Below are positions 17,052 through 25,228 of a stretch of DNA of 64,000 nt, one piece after another. The notes under the pieces were generated by a model. It saw only the letters and a list, made by a program, of their open reading frames with translations, searched no databases and was not told the DNA's origin. The DNA comes from Streptomyces hiroshimensis (GTDB lineage Bacteria; Actinomycetota; Actinomycetes; Streptomycetales; Streptomycetaceae): contig NZ_BMUT01000019.1 of assembly GCF_014650335.1 (NCBI RefSeq), forward strand, positions 38,335 through 102,334. The letters run 5' to 3'. Position 1 is the first letter of the stretch. Each line of letters starts with the position of its first letter. Made by a program: the position numbers and the translations under genes.

Positions 17052-18311
17052 TCAGCGCAACCGCACCGGGAGGGTGAGCAGTCCGCGGTGCCTGGCGTTG
17101 TGCTGCCACTGCGGCGGATGCCCGGGACCGGCCGGGCGCAGGCCGGGGTAGCGCCGGAGGATGTGGGCGAAGGCGACCTCGGCCTGCAGCCGGGCCAGTG
17201 GCGCGCCGAGGCAGTGGTGGATGCCGTGGCCGAACGCCAGGTGCCGGGAGGGTGTGGCACGGGTGATGTCGAACCGGTCGGGGTCGTCGAAGACGGCCGG
17301 GTCGCGGTTGGCGGCCAGCAGGCCGATCTGCACGAACTCCCCGGCCGGGATCGTGGTGCCCGCGATCGTGACCGGCTCGGTGGTGTAGCGCAGCGTCGCG
17401 ATGCCGAACGGGCTCTCGTAGCGCAGGACTTCCTCGATCATGCCTCGCATCAGGGAAGGGTCGGCGCGCAGGGCGGCGAGTTGCCCGGGGTGGGTGAGCA
17501 AGGTGTGGATGCCGTTGGTGATGAGGTTGACCGTCGTCTGGTGTCCGGCGACCAGCAGTAAGAACGCCATGGAGGTGACCTCCTGCTCCGTGAGCCGGTC
17601 GCCGTCGTCGTGGGCGGCGATGAGGGCGGAGAGGAGGTCGTCGCCGGGGTGGGCGCGCTTGTGCCGGATCAGGGCCCGAATGCGGTCGAGCATGGCCTCG
17701 GCGGTCAGGACGGACACTTCCCCGTCCCCGCCGTCCTCGGTCGTCGAGTTGCCCCGGACCCGGAAGGGATCACCAGGCTCATCGGACGCGCCGAACAAGT
17801 CGAAGATCACCGCGACCGGCAGCGGAAGCGCGAACCGGCTGATGAGATCGGCCTCTTCCTGTCCGTCCAGCGCATCCAGGAGGGTGGTGGCACGGGCCTC
17901 GATCTTGGGCCGCAGATCCGCCACCCGCCGCGCGGTGAAGGCCTGCTGCACCAGGGCGCGCAGGCGCGTGTGCTCGGGCGGGTCGGCGTTGAGCATGTGC
18001 GCGGTCAGACCCTTGCCCGGTCCGCCACCACCGCTGCCGTCCTGCCCGAGCCGCCGTGCGAAAACCTCCGTTGCGGAGTTCTTGCTGAGCCGGGGGTCGG
18101 CGAGGGCCGCCTTGCACTCGGCATGGCCGGTGATCACCCACCCTTCCACAGGGACGGCGCCGGAGAAGCGGACCTTGTGCGCGCCGCCCCGCTCGCGCCA
18201 TCGCCGGTAGGCGTCGTGCTGGTGGGAGAAGAAGGGCTCACCCACGGTCTCGACAGCGGCATCGGCGCAAGCGGCATCAGCGCAGGGGCCCGCGACGGCG
18301 TCAGACGGCAC
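17052..18311 (-). CDS. Second cytochrome P450 of the atropopeptide operon
   Basis: A 419-residue CYP105/107-like P450 with canonical parts: C-helix HTRLRALV, I-helix LLLVAGHQTT, K-helix EEVLR, and haem loop FGHGIHHCLG followed by APLARLQAEVAF. Its start lies inside the last 11 bp of the preceding P450 gene, so the two are probably translationally coupled. Precursor, first P450 and this gene form one minus-strand unit. It may tailor the cyclic peptide further (hydroxylation or an extra crosslink), or serve an unrelated substrate. The N-terminus has an A/C/D-rich stretch (ADAACADAA). Confidence 0.9.
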   Translation of the reverse strand: MPSDAVAGPCADAACADAAVETVGEPFFSHQHDAYRRWRERGGAHKVRFSGAVPVEGWVITGHAECKAALADPRLSKNSATEVFARRLGQDGSGGGGPGKGLTAHMLNADPPEHTRLRALVQQAFTARRVADLRPKIEARATTLLDALDGQEEADLISRFALPLPVAVIFDLFGASDEPGDPFRVRGNSTTEDGGDGEVSVLTAEAMLDRIRALIRHKRAHPGDDLLSALIAAHDDGDRLTEQEVTSMAFLLLVAGHQTTVNLITNGIHTLLTHPGQLAALRADPSLMRGMIEEVLRYESPFGIATLRYTTEPVTIAGTTIPAGEFVQIGLLAANRDPAVFDDPDRFDITRATPSRHLAFGHGIHHCLGAPLARLQAEVAFAHILRRYPGLRPAGPGHPPQWQHNARHRGLLTLPVRLR

Positions 18312-19413
18312 GACGCACCCGTATGAGGCGTACTTCCTCGACCCCCAGCAGGCCGAGCAGCGGAACCTTGGCGGTCTTCTGCGCCGGGTCGACCGTCAGG
18401 CCGTCCCCGCGTACGAGGTCGAGCAGCAGCTCGGCGAGCGGCATGACCATGTGCCGTCCCCAGCAGCGCTCGGAGGAGTGGCCGAAGGGCAGGTAGCCGG
18501 GGGCCGTGTCGGGGTCGGTGTGGTCCCAGCGCTCCGGGCGGAATTCGTCCGGGGCGTCCCACAGGGCCGGGTCCCGGTGGGAGAGCAGCGGCAGGATGAG
18601 GATGTCGTCGCCCTTGCCGATGCGCGGGTCGATGGCGGGGTATTCGGGAGAGGCGTTGCGCAGGATGTTCCACGACGGCGGCAGCATGCGCAGCGATTCG
18701 TAGATGATGTTCCGGTTCGGTGTGCTGTCGTCGAACGGCGCACCCAGCCACAGGGCGTTCGCGACGAGTGCGGAGACGGTGAAGCACACCGGGGCGGCGG
18801 CCCGCCGGTACATGCCCATGGCGTAGCGGCGGGCCTGGTAGCCGGCATCGTCGGCCATCAGGCCGGCGAGGGCGGTCTCCGCGGCTCCACGGCTGCTCCG
18901 CCTGGCGAGCGTTCGCCCGGCGAGCGTTCGCCCGGCGAGCAGCCGTCTGGGGAGTGCGGCGCCCGCCGCTATCACCGACCAGGTGAGCTTGGGGGTCAGT
19001 TCGAGGTTACGGCTCATCAGGATGCGCAGTCGGCGGGGGTCGTTGCCGAGGACGAGGTCGCGCAGGAAGAAGTGCCCCGTGTGAGGCCAGGGACCGGACA
19101 GGTCCACGCCCTCCCGCAGGGGCCTGCTCAGCGCTTCGCGCACGTCGCGGCCGACGGTCCGCATCACCGACGACGCCTCGTTGCGTGAGATCGAGCGCCC
19201 GTGCAGCGGCTTGAACGTGGGCCGTTCGGTCTCGGTGGCGCGGCGGGCCGCGAGGATCGCGTCGGCGAGTTCGTGTCCGGCGACACCGATGGTGTCGGGT
19301 TCGAGCCGGAAGGCGTCCTTGCCGAGGTGGTCCCGCAGGAGGGCGGCAAGGCGGGGGGTGAATACGGTGGTTCGCGTATGCGGGCGGGAAGGCGGGAGGG
19401 CAGAGCGTGGCAT
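18301..19413 (-). CDS. Atropopeptide-forming cytochrome P450 (TrpB-like)
   Basis: A 370-residue divergent P450. The K-helix ExxR (YESLRMLPPSWNILR) and the haem loop FGHSSERCWG with ligand Cys317 are intact. The I-helix region (about 200-230) lacks the usual AGxxT oxygen-binding motif, consistent with a radical crosslinking rather than hydroxylating enzyme. It lies 94 bp after a 26-residue peptide gene ending AWYIWY, the tryptorubin core. In the known system one P450 makes the aromatic C-C and C-N crosslinks of tryptorubin A. Residues 165-185 contain a small repeated LAGRT/GRTL tract. ATG 19413. Confidence 0.88.
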   Translation of the reverse strand: MPRSALPPSRPHTRTTVFTPRLAALLRDHLGKDAFRLEPDTIGVAGHELADAILAARRATETERPTFKPLHGRSISRNEASSVMRTVGRDVREALSRPLREGVDLSGPWPHTGHFFLRDLVLGNDPRRLRILMSRNLELTPKLTWSVIAAGAALPRRLLAGRTLAGRTLARRSSRGAAETALAGLMADDAGYQARRYAMGMYRRAAAPVCFTVSALVANALWLGAPFDDSTPNRNIIYESLRMLPPSWNILRNASPEYPAIDPRIGKGDDILILPLLSHRDPALWDAPDEFRPERWDHTDPDTAPGYLPFGHSSERCWGRHMVMPLAELLLDLVRGDGLTVDPAQKTAKVPLLGLLGVEEVRLIRVRRAV

Positions 19414-19436
19414 GCGGATCTCCGAAGGGCCGAGGA

Positions 19437-19484
19437 CCCGCGCCGGGCGGGGCCGGTGAGAGCAGCGACTCCGCCGGGCGCGGG
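19437..19484 (-). terminator. Intercistronic hairpin between precursor and P450
   Basis: A near-perfect stem, 19437-19450 with 19471-19484 (CCCGCGCC.GGCGG against CCGCC.GGGCGCGGG), lies between the precursor stop and the P450 start. A partial terminator or mRNA-stabilising hairpin here would let the precursor be made in excess over its enzyme. Confidence 0.5.
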
Positions 19485-19507
19485 CCGGGACCGTTGGCTC
19501 GTCTCGC

Positions 19508-19588
19508 CTAGTACCAGATGTACCAGGCGCTCGCCTTCAGGCTCTTCTGGCCGGACACGGCGTTACGGACGGCGAAGAGAAGCTTCAT
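19508..19588 (-). CDS. Tryptorubin-type atropopeptide precursor
   Basis: A 26-residue ORF with an excellent ribosome-binding site (AGGAGGT, about 19595-19601) upstream of ATG 19588. The first 20 residues (MKLLFAVRNA, then VSGQKSLKAS) form a basic leader. The last six are AWYIWY, identical to the hexapeptide of tryptorubin A, a ribosomal peptide with Trp/Tyr crosslinks and fixed non-canonical atropisomerism. The stop is TAG at 19508-19510. The P450 downstream in the same direction is the expected maturation enzyme. No dedicated leader peptidase is adjacent. It was missed by length-limited gene calling because it is so short. Confidence 0.93.
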   Translation of the reverse strand: MKLLFAVRNAVSGQKSLKASAWYIWY

Positions 19589-19802
19589 CGCTGTACCTCC
19601 TCTCGTTCTCCCGAGTAGTTCAGTCCTTGCGGACGGGTGAGGCGAGATTCCCGTACAGCGATAAACAAAGCATGGACGTTCGATCGGTGCCCTGGCCACG
19701 GACCCTGGTTGCGCCCGGGTAGGAGGGATCACAGACTGGTAGTGAGCCGTGAGCGCGAGTGAGCGTGATTGAACGTGACTGAGCGCGAAGGGGCGAATAC
19801 AG

Positions 19803-20261
19803 GTGGAAAACCGACTGCAGATCTTCCTGTCCGAGGAGGGCGCGGAGGGCGCGGAGGCCGAGCACATCGAGAAGCTGACCGGCCATCTCCGCCGGGAACT
19901 GCTCCGGCTCGACGTGGACGACGTGACGTCCCTCCCGGCCGGCGCACAGGCACCGCCGGGCGCGCGGGCGGTGGACCCCGCGCAGGTGGGAGCCCTGCTG
20001 GTGAACCTGGGGGCGTCCGCCGGGGCGCTGCAGCAGGTCGTCGGGATGATCCAGGCGTGGTGGGGCCGTTGCCGGGAGTCCCGGCCGTCGCTGCGGCTGA
20101 CGTTCGACGACGACGTCCTGGAGATCTCCGAGGCGACACCGGAGCAGGTCAGCGAGGCCTTCGACCTCTTCGTCCGCCGCCACTCGCCCCGTGCGGAGGC
20201 AGGGGCGTCGCCGGGGTGGGCGCCGCCGGGCGGGCCCCCGCCGGGTGAGGTACCGCCATGA
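19803..20261 (+). CDS. EACC1-like effector-associated protein
   Basis: A 152-residue protein beginning at GTG 19803. The pattern LRRELLRLDVDDVTSLPAG, GARAVDPAQVGALLVNLGAS, then LRLTFDDDVLEISEATPEQVSEAFDLFVRRH fits the effector-associated constant component 1 (EACC1) family, described by Aravind's group in actinobacterial conflict systems. The C-terminus is a Pro/Gly-rich tail. Its stop overlaps the caspase start (ATGA), so the two are translated together. Likely role: constant adaptor or switch that couples a sensor to the protease. The family call rests on pattern and neighbour rather than a search. Confidence 0.75.
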   Translation: MENRLQIFLSEEGAEGAEAEHIEKLTGHLRRELLRLDVDDVTSLPAGAQAPPGARAVDPAQVGALLVNLGASAGALQQVVGMIQAWWGRCRESRPSLRLTFDDDVLEISEATPEQVSEAFDLFVRRHSPRAEAGASPGWAPPGGPPPGEVPP

Positions 20262-22363
20262 CGGAGTCCCGGTACGCGCTGATCGTCGCCAACGACAGCT
20301 ACCAGGACGCGGGGCTGCGACAGCTGATGTCACCGGCGCGGGACGCCGAGGCGCTCGCGGGCGTCCTGGGCGATCCGCGGATCGGCGGTTTCGAGGTCCG
20401 GATCGTGCGCAACGAGCCCTCGCACGCCATCGCCATGCGGCTCGACGACTTCTTCGCCGACCGGCGGCCGGGCGACACGCTGCTGGTCCACTTCTCCTGC
20501 CACGGGCTCAAGAGCGAGTCCGGCGAACTGTACTTCGCGGCCGGCAACACGACGCCCCGGCGCCTGGCCTCCACGGCCGTGCCGGCCGATTTCGTACGGC
20601 GGTGCATGTCGTGCACCCGCGCTCGCAGCATCGTCCTCTTCCTGGACTGCTGCTACGGCGGCGCCTTCCCCCAGGGCGCGGTCGCCCGCGCCGCCGGCGA
20701 CGTGGGCGTGCTGGAGTCCTTCGCCGGCGAGAAGCTCGGCGGCGGGCGCGGCTGGGCCGTCATCACCGCCTCGAACTCCATGGAGTACGCCTTCGAGGGC
20801 GCCGAGCTCACGCAGACGGCCGGTCCGCGGCCCTCGGTGTTCACCAGCGCCCTCGTCTCCGGCCTCGCCACCGGGGAGGCGGACCTGGACGAGGACGGCC
20901 GGATCTCCCTCGACGAGCTGTACGAGTACGTCTTCGACCGCGTACGGCAGGAGAACCCGAACCAGACCCCCAGCCGCAGCGTGGACATGCAGGGAGACCT
21001 GTACCTGGCGCGCAGCCACCGGCGGCGGATCGCCCCCTCCCCCGTGCCGGACGACGTACGCGCCGCGATGCACAGCCCCGACATCTACACCCGCCGCGGC
21101 GCCATCGCCGAGCTGCGGGCCCGCATGGAGAACCCCGACCTGTCCGTCGCCGTGGGAGCCCGCGAAGCCCTGGCGGAGATGGCGCGCAAGGACATCCGGG
21201 CCGTGGCCGACGAGGCCGGACGCGCCCTGAGCGAGGTGGCCGTCAATCCGTATCCGGCCCGTCTGGACTTCGGCCCGGTGCCGCAGCATGCACCGTCGCC
21301 GCACCGGTCGGTACGGCTCCTCGGGCCGCCCCTGGCCCGCAGTTGCGCCGCGCACCCCAAGGAGGACTGGCTACGGGTGGCCGAGGCATCCGACGGGCTC
21401 GACATCAGCGTCGACACCTCCACGGGACCGGGGCACCTCAGCGGTGGCATCGTGCTGAAGGGCGTCGTCGGAGAAGGACTGGTCCGCGTGGAGGTGGAGA
21501 TGCTGCCGGCGGAAGGGCGGGCGCCGGTGCCTCCGGACCGCCCGGTGTCCCGGGACCGTCCGACGACGGGGGTACCGGCGGCGGGAAAGCCGCCCGCCCC
21601 TGCGCAGCCGCCGGGCATGCCGCCACCCGCGGGCCACCGCCCGATGCCGACGCGCACGCCGGTCACGCAGACGCCCGGTACGCACGAACCGCGCCCGCAA
21701 ACGCCGGTCCACCACCCCGCGTCGGGTACCCTGCACCCGCCTCCGGGCGGGAAGCCCGCCCCCGCGGCCGAGCCCACGACCAAGCCCCCGGCCGAGCCCC
21801 CGGCTGTGGCCGCTGCCTCTGCCGCCACGGCCGCGCGTCCTGCAGCGCGTCCGGTTGCACATACGCCCGCGCACCGGCGGGCGGCTGCTCCCCCGCCGAC
21901 GGCCCACGCGCCGTCGGCATCACACCGCCCTCAGGCTCCTGTAGGCCGACAACCGCAGACGCCTCCGGCAGGCCCTCAACGCGCGCCCGCTCTCGCAGCC
22001 TTCTCCTTGGGTCTGGCCGTCACCTCGCTGATCACGCTCGTCTTCGCCGCGGTTGCGGCGTTCCGTGCGGTGGAGGCCCGGGTGTACAACACCCCGCCGA
22101 CGACCTTGGACAACGAGGTCGCACGGTTCGGAATGACGGGATCGCTCCTCGCATCCCTGATCACGGCGGTGCTGGCACTCGTCGTCGTCGCGACGGCCCG
22201 GCACAGCCTCGGCTCGTCCGCGACACCGGAAGCGAGCTACGCGGAAGGGCCGGTGCGCGCCACCAGAGTCCTCACGCGGACGGCCAAGACCATCGCCATC
22301 CCGGTTCTGACCCTGGCCGCCCTCATCCTTCTCACGTACCTCATCGCGCGGAGCCACGCCTGA
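20258..22363 (+). CDS. Membrane-tethered caspase-like protease
   Basis: A 701-residue protein. Residues 1-240 are a caspase/peptidase C14 domain: YALIVANDSY, catalytic His82 in HFSCHG, and the Cys motif LDCCYGGAF with Cys132 as nucleophile. A middle region (about 260-340) holds helical repeats and a beta-rich segment. A long Pro/Ala-rich linker (about 405-570) follows, then three transmembrane helices (about 580-605, 630-655, 675-698). It follows EACC1 with a 4-bp overlap. In such modules the caspase is a death effector unleashed on infection or stress. The substrate is unknown. Confidence 0.88.
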   Translation: MTESRYALIVANDSYQDAGLRQLMSPARDAEALAGVLGDPRIGGFEVRIVRNEPSHAIAMRLDDFFADRRPGDTLLVHFSCHGLKSESGELYFAAGNTTPRRLASTAVPADFVRRCMSCTRARSIVLFLDCCYGGAFPQGAVARAAGDVGVLESFAGEKLGGGRGWAVITASNSMEYAFEGAELTQTAGPRPSVFTSALVSGLATGEADLDEDGRISLDELYEYVFDRVRQENPNQTPSRSVDMQGDLYLARSHRRRIAPSPVPDDVRAAMHSPDIYTRRGAIAELRARMENPDLSVAVGAREALAEMARKDIRAVADEAGRALSEVAVNPYPARLDFGPVPQHAPSPHRSVRLLGPPLARSCAAHPKEDWLRVAEASDGLDISVDTSTGPGHLSGGIVLKGVVGEGLVRVEVEMLPAEGRAPVPPDRPVSRDRPTTGVPAAGKPPAPAQPPGMPPPAGHRPMPTRTPVTQTPGTHEPRPQTPVHHPASGTLHPPPGGKPAPAAEPTTKPPAEPPAVAAASAATAARPAARPVAHTPAHRRAAAPPPTAHAPSASHRPQAPVGRQPQTPPAGPQRAPALAAFSLGLAVTSLITLVFAAVAAFRAVEARVYNTPPTTLDNEVARFGMTGSLLASLITAVLALVVVATARHSLGSSATPEASYAEGPVRATRVLTRTAKTIAIPVLTLAALILLTYLIARSHA

Positions 22364-22374
22364 GCGGGCTGCCG

Positions 22375-22399
22375 CCCTGCCCTGCCCTGCCCTGCCCTG
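22375..22399. repeat. CCCTG pentanucleotide repeat, five copies
   Basis: Five perfect CCCTG units directly after the caspase gene, in non-coding DNA. No function is evident. Confidence 0.85.
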
Positions 22400-22500
22400 C
22401 CCGTCACCTGAACGAGCGATTCCGCCCCGAGTGAGGCGAGAGCACACTTCCGAGTGGAGGTGTGCACCTCCGATGTCCGTGAAGACCGGAGGAGGGCCTC

Positions 22501-23025
22501 ATGCTCCCGTCCCGTGCCCGCAGACTGATCGCCGCCGCGGCCGCCGTCGCCGGGGTGCTCCCCCTGGCGGCAGCCGGTACCGCTCCGGCTGCCGCCGCCG
22601 GCAGCCGTTTCGCCGCCACCCTGAACTGCGCCGGCTCCATCACCGTGAACATCACCGCCAACGGAGCCGTCGACGGCAGGGGCACCCTCCGCTGCGCGAC
22701 GCCCACCACCTCCTACGACGGCCAACTGACCCTCTCGGGAACCGCGACCGTCAGTGGGCTGGTCTACCAGACCAGGACGTCCGACCGGCTCAGCATCTTC
22801 AGCGGCGGCAGTGGCGAGATCGTCGACCTCGCAGTCGACAGGAGGCTGGAGCGGCTCTCCGACACGGCCTCCGGCAATGCCAGGGAGCTGGGTACCGGGG
22901 CGGTCGTCGGGGGCGGCCCCTTCGGCGGCGCCAGGGAGTCCGAGTCGGGCACAGGCACCTTCGGCACCGGCAGGGTGACGACCTTCCTCATCACCAACAA
23001 CTACATCCTCGACCTCAACGGCTGA
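22501..23025 (+). CDS. Secreted protein of unknown function
   Basis: A 174-residue protein with a clear Sec signal peptide (RARRLIAAAAAVAGVLPLAAAGTAPAAAA, about 1-33). The mature part is Gly/Ser/Thr-rich and mainly beta in character. It has two Cys (FAATLNCAGS and GRGTLRCATP) that may form one disulphide. No catalytic motif or known family was recognised. GGAGG lies 7-11 bp before ATG 22501. The gene stands alone between the caspase module and the PPOX gene; no regulatory link is visible. Confidence 0.82.
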   Translation: MLPSRARRLIAAAAAVAGVLPLAAAGTAPAAAAGSRFAATLNCAGSITVNITANGAVDGRGTLRCATPTTSYDGQLTLSGTATVSGLVYQTRTSDRLSIFSGGSGEIVDLAVDRRLERLSDTASGNARELGTGAVVGGGPFGGARESESGTGTFGTGRVTTFLITNNYILDLNG

Positions 23026-23084
23026 TCCCGAGAGCACCCGCCTCCCGGCGCATCACCTGCGTCACGCCGGGGCACGTACACCCC

Positions 23085-23555
23085 ATGGTCGCGATACCGA
23101 ACGACATACGCGCACGGATCGAGACACCGCACATCTGGTACGTCGCCACGGTCAACCCTGACGGCTCGCCACACGTGAGCCCCATGTGGCTGGGGCTCGA
23201 CGGCGACTTGCTGCTGTTCAACACCGCCATCGGGCGGATCAAGGAACGCAACCTGCGCCGCGAGCCACGGGTGTGCCTCTCCCACGCGGACCCGGCGGAC
23301 CCCTACGACCGCGTACAGATCCGCGGCCGCGCCGTCCGCTTCACAGAAGGCCCGGAGGCGGACCGGAACATGGACGGGCTGGCACGCAGCTACCTGGGCA
23401 CCGAGCGGTTCGAGTGGCGCGTCCCGGGCGAGCGGCGCGTCATCGTCCTGTTAGAGCCGTCCCGCATACACCGCGTCACGGGCATCGAACCTTTCCCACC
23501 CGGGGCTCCGGGTGCGGCAGGCGAGCCGTCGCCGCCCGTCAGCCCCGGCAGTTGA
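23085..23555 (+). CDS. PPOX-class (F420/flavin-binding) oxidoreductase
   Basis: A 156-residue split-barrel protein of the pyridoxamine-5'-phosphate-oxidase-like superfamily. The characteristic strand is YVATVNPDGSPHVSPMWLGLDGDLLLFNTAIGRIKERNLRREPRV (about 18-62), followed by IRGRAVRF. Actinobacterial members with this pattern mostly bind F420 or FMN and reduce small substrates; the exact cofactor is not certain. ATG 23085 is the first start that leaves the domain whole. A Pro/Gly-rich tail (about 138-156) ends the protein. Confidence 0.88.
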   Translation: MVAIPNDIRARIETPHIWYVATVNPDGSPHVSPMWLGLDGDLLLFNTAIGRIKERNLRREPRVCLSHADPADPYDRVQIRGRAVRFTEGPEADRNMDGLARSYLGTERFEWRVPGERRVIVLLEPSRIHRVTGIEPFPPGAPGAAGEPSPPVSPGS

Positions 23556-23649
23556 GCCGGCCGCAGCCGCCGGCCGGGTTCACCCGTGGGAGGGAACCCC
23601 GGCAAGGATTCGCCGACCCGTGCACGGCACACTGGCACGCTCTCGGAGC

Positions 23650-24156
23650 ATGACCGACATCATCAAGAATGCCCAGCTCGCCCCCGTCCAGGAGTTCCGG
23701 CGCATGGACGCGGACGGCGACGGAGCCGTCGACCGGACCGACTTCCTGCGGGCGCCCCACAGGCTCCTCGCCGAGCTCGGCATCCCGGAGGATTCGCCGA
23801 AGGGGCGGGCCCTCCTTGACGCCAACGAGACCCAGTGGACGTTCCTTCTCTCCCTCGGCGACGCCGACGGTGACGGCATCCTGACAGCCGACGAGTACGT
23901 CGCCGCGCGCACCTCCCCCGGCTTCCGCTCCCCGGACCGCCCCGGCAAGGGGGACGTGTGCCGGACACTCTTCGACCTGCTCGACAGCGACGACGACGGC
24001 TCACTCGACGAGGGTGAGTTCCTCCGGGCCGCGGACTACCTGTGCATGTCGGCCGCAGAGGCCCGGTCGTACTTCGAGGAGCTCGACGCCGACGGAAACG
24101 GGCGGCTCAGCCCCAGGGAGTTCCTGAAGGCGGTGAAGCGCTTCTACACCAGCTGA
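23650..24156 (+). CDS. EF-hand calcium-binding protein
   Basis: A 168-residue cytosolic protein with four EF-hand loops: DADGDGAVDRTDF, DADGDGILTADEY, DSDDDGSLDEGEF and DADGNGRLSPREF. Each keeps the acidic ligand at positions 1, 3, 5 and 12 (12 is Asp or Glu). This is the calerythrin-like sarcoplasmic-type Ca2+-binding family of actinomycetes. ATG 23650 begins MTDIIKNAQ. It probably buffers or senses calcium; no target protein is apparent next to it. Confidence 0.93.
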   Translation: MTDIIKNAQLAPVQEFRRMDADGDGAVDRTDFLRAPHRLLAELGIPEDSPKGRALLDANETQWTFLLSLGDADGDGILTADEYVAARTSPGFRSPDRPGKGDVCRTLFDLLDSDDDGSLDEGEFLRAADYLCMSAAEARSYFEELDADGNGRLSPREFLKAVKRFYTS

Positions 24157-24159
24157 GCG

Positions 24160-24639
24160 CTACCGCTCCCCGCCCTGCGCCGCGTCGAGGTTCCCCGTGA
24201 GGCGTTCCAGCAGCGCACGCAGGGTGAGGGCCTCTTCGAGCGACAGCCCCGTCGCGGTGACGATCCGGCGGGGCACGGGCAGCGCACGCTCGCGCAGCGC
24301 CTCCCCCGCCTCCGTGAGCCGGACGACGACCGAGCGCTCGTCCTCCACGCTGCGCTCGCGCGCCACCAGGCCGGCCGCCTCCAGCCGCTTGAGCAGCGGG
24401 GAGAGCGTGCCGGAGTCGAGCCGCAGCCGCTCGCCGATGGCCTTGACCGGCTGGGGGCCGGGCTCCTCCCACAGGACGAGCATGGCCAGGTACTGCGGAT
24501 AGGTCAGGCCGAGGTCCTTGAGGGCGTCGCGGTAGACACCGCCGAAGGCCCGCGCCGCGGCGTGCAGCGAGAAGCAGATCTGGTGATCGAGGCGGAGCAG
24601 CTCCGCGTCGTCCGGGAGGGGGAAGGGCGGAGAGGTCAT
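24160..24639 (-). CDS. ohrR: OhrR organic-peroxide sensor (MarR family)
   Basis: A 159-residue MarR-family repressor. The reactive Cys lies in LDHQICFSLHAA, the family's N-terminal sensing position, and the wHTH includes VKAIGERLRLDSGTLSPLLKRLEAAG and the wing ERSVEDERSVVVRLT. ATG 24639 starts MTSPPFPLPDD; a start 30 bases further out is less likely. It is divergent from ohr with a dyad between them. Organic hydroperoxides would oxidise the Cys and release the promoter. Confidence 0.93.
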   Translation of the reverse strand: MTSPPFPLPDDAELLRLDHQICFSLHAAARAFGGVYRDALKDLGLTYPQYLAMLVLWEEPGPQPVKAIGERLRLDSGTLSPLLKRLEAAGLVARERSVEDERSVVVRLTEAGEALRERALPVPRRIVTATGLSLEEALTLRALLERLTGNLDAAQGGER

Positions 24640-24669
24640 GACCTCAGGGTATCCCGTACCCCGATTCAA

Positions 24670-24694
24670 TTGCGCACAACTAAATCGTGTGCAA
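24670..24694. promoter_or_regulatory. Putative OhrR operator
   Basis: TTGCGCAC (24670-24677) and GTGTGCAA (24687-24694) form an inverted repeat with one mismatch, centred in the ohrR-ohr divergent promoter region. Confidence 0.75.
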
Positions 24695-24752
24695 CCATTA
24701 TGCCGTGCGGCGGGCCAGACCGCCGCACGGCAACGAACCGAAGGGACCTCCC

Positions 24753-25155
<403 letters not shown>

Positions 25156-25163
<8 letters not shown>

Positions 25164-25187
25164 TCGAGTAGTCGAGTAGTCGAGTAA
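25156..25187. repeat. Four 8-bp units at the ohr stop
   Basis: TCGAGTAG is repeated three times, then TCGAGTAA. The first copy contains the ohr stop codon (TAG 25161-25163). It looks like recent slippage and may have no role. Confidence 0.85.
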
Positions 25188-25228
25188 CGGCGACCGGCCG
25201 AGCGAGCCTAGGGACGCCAGGGGCGGCA

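Noticed and set aside
18301..19413. Divergent P450 considered as a pseudogene because of its lost AGxxT motif
   Set aside because: ExxR and the haem loop are intact, the frame is open and it follows the precursor peptide; motif loss fits its crosslinking type.
20191..22434. A second long plus-strand frame over the caspase gene
   Set aside because: It is a frame-shifted shadow of the caspase; only the caspase frame has motifs and an ATGA coupling.
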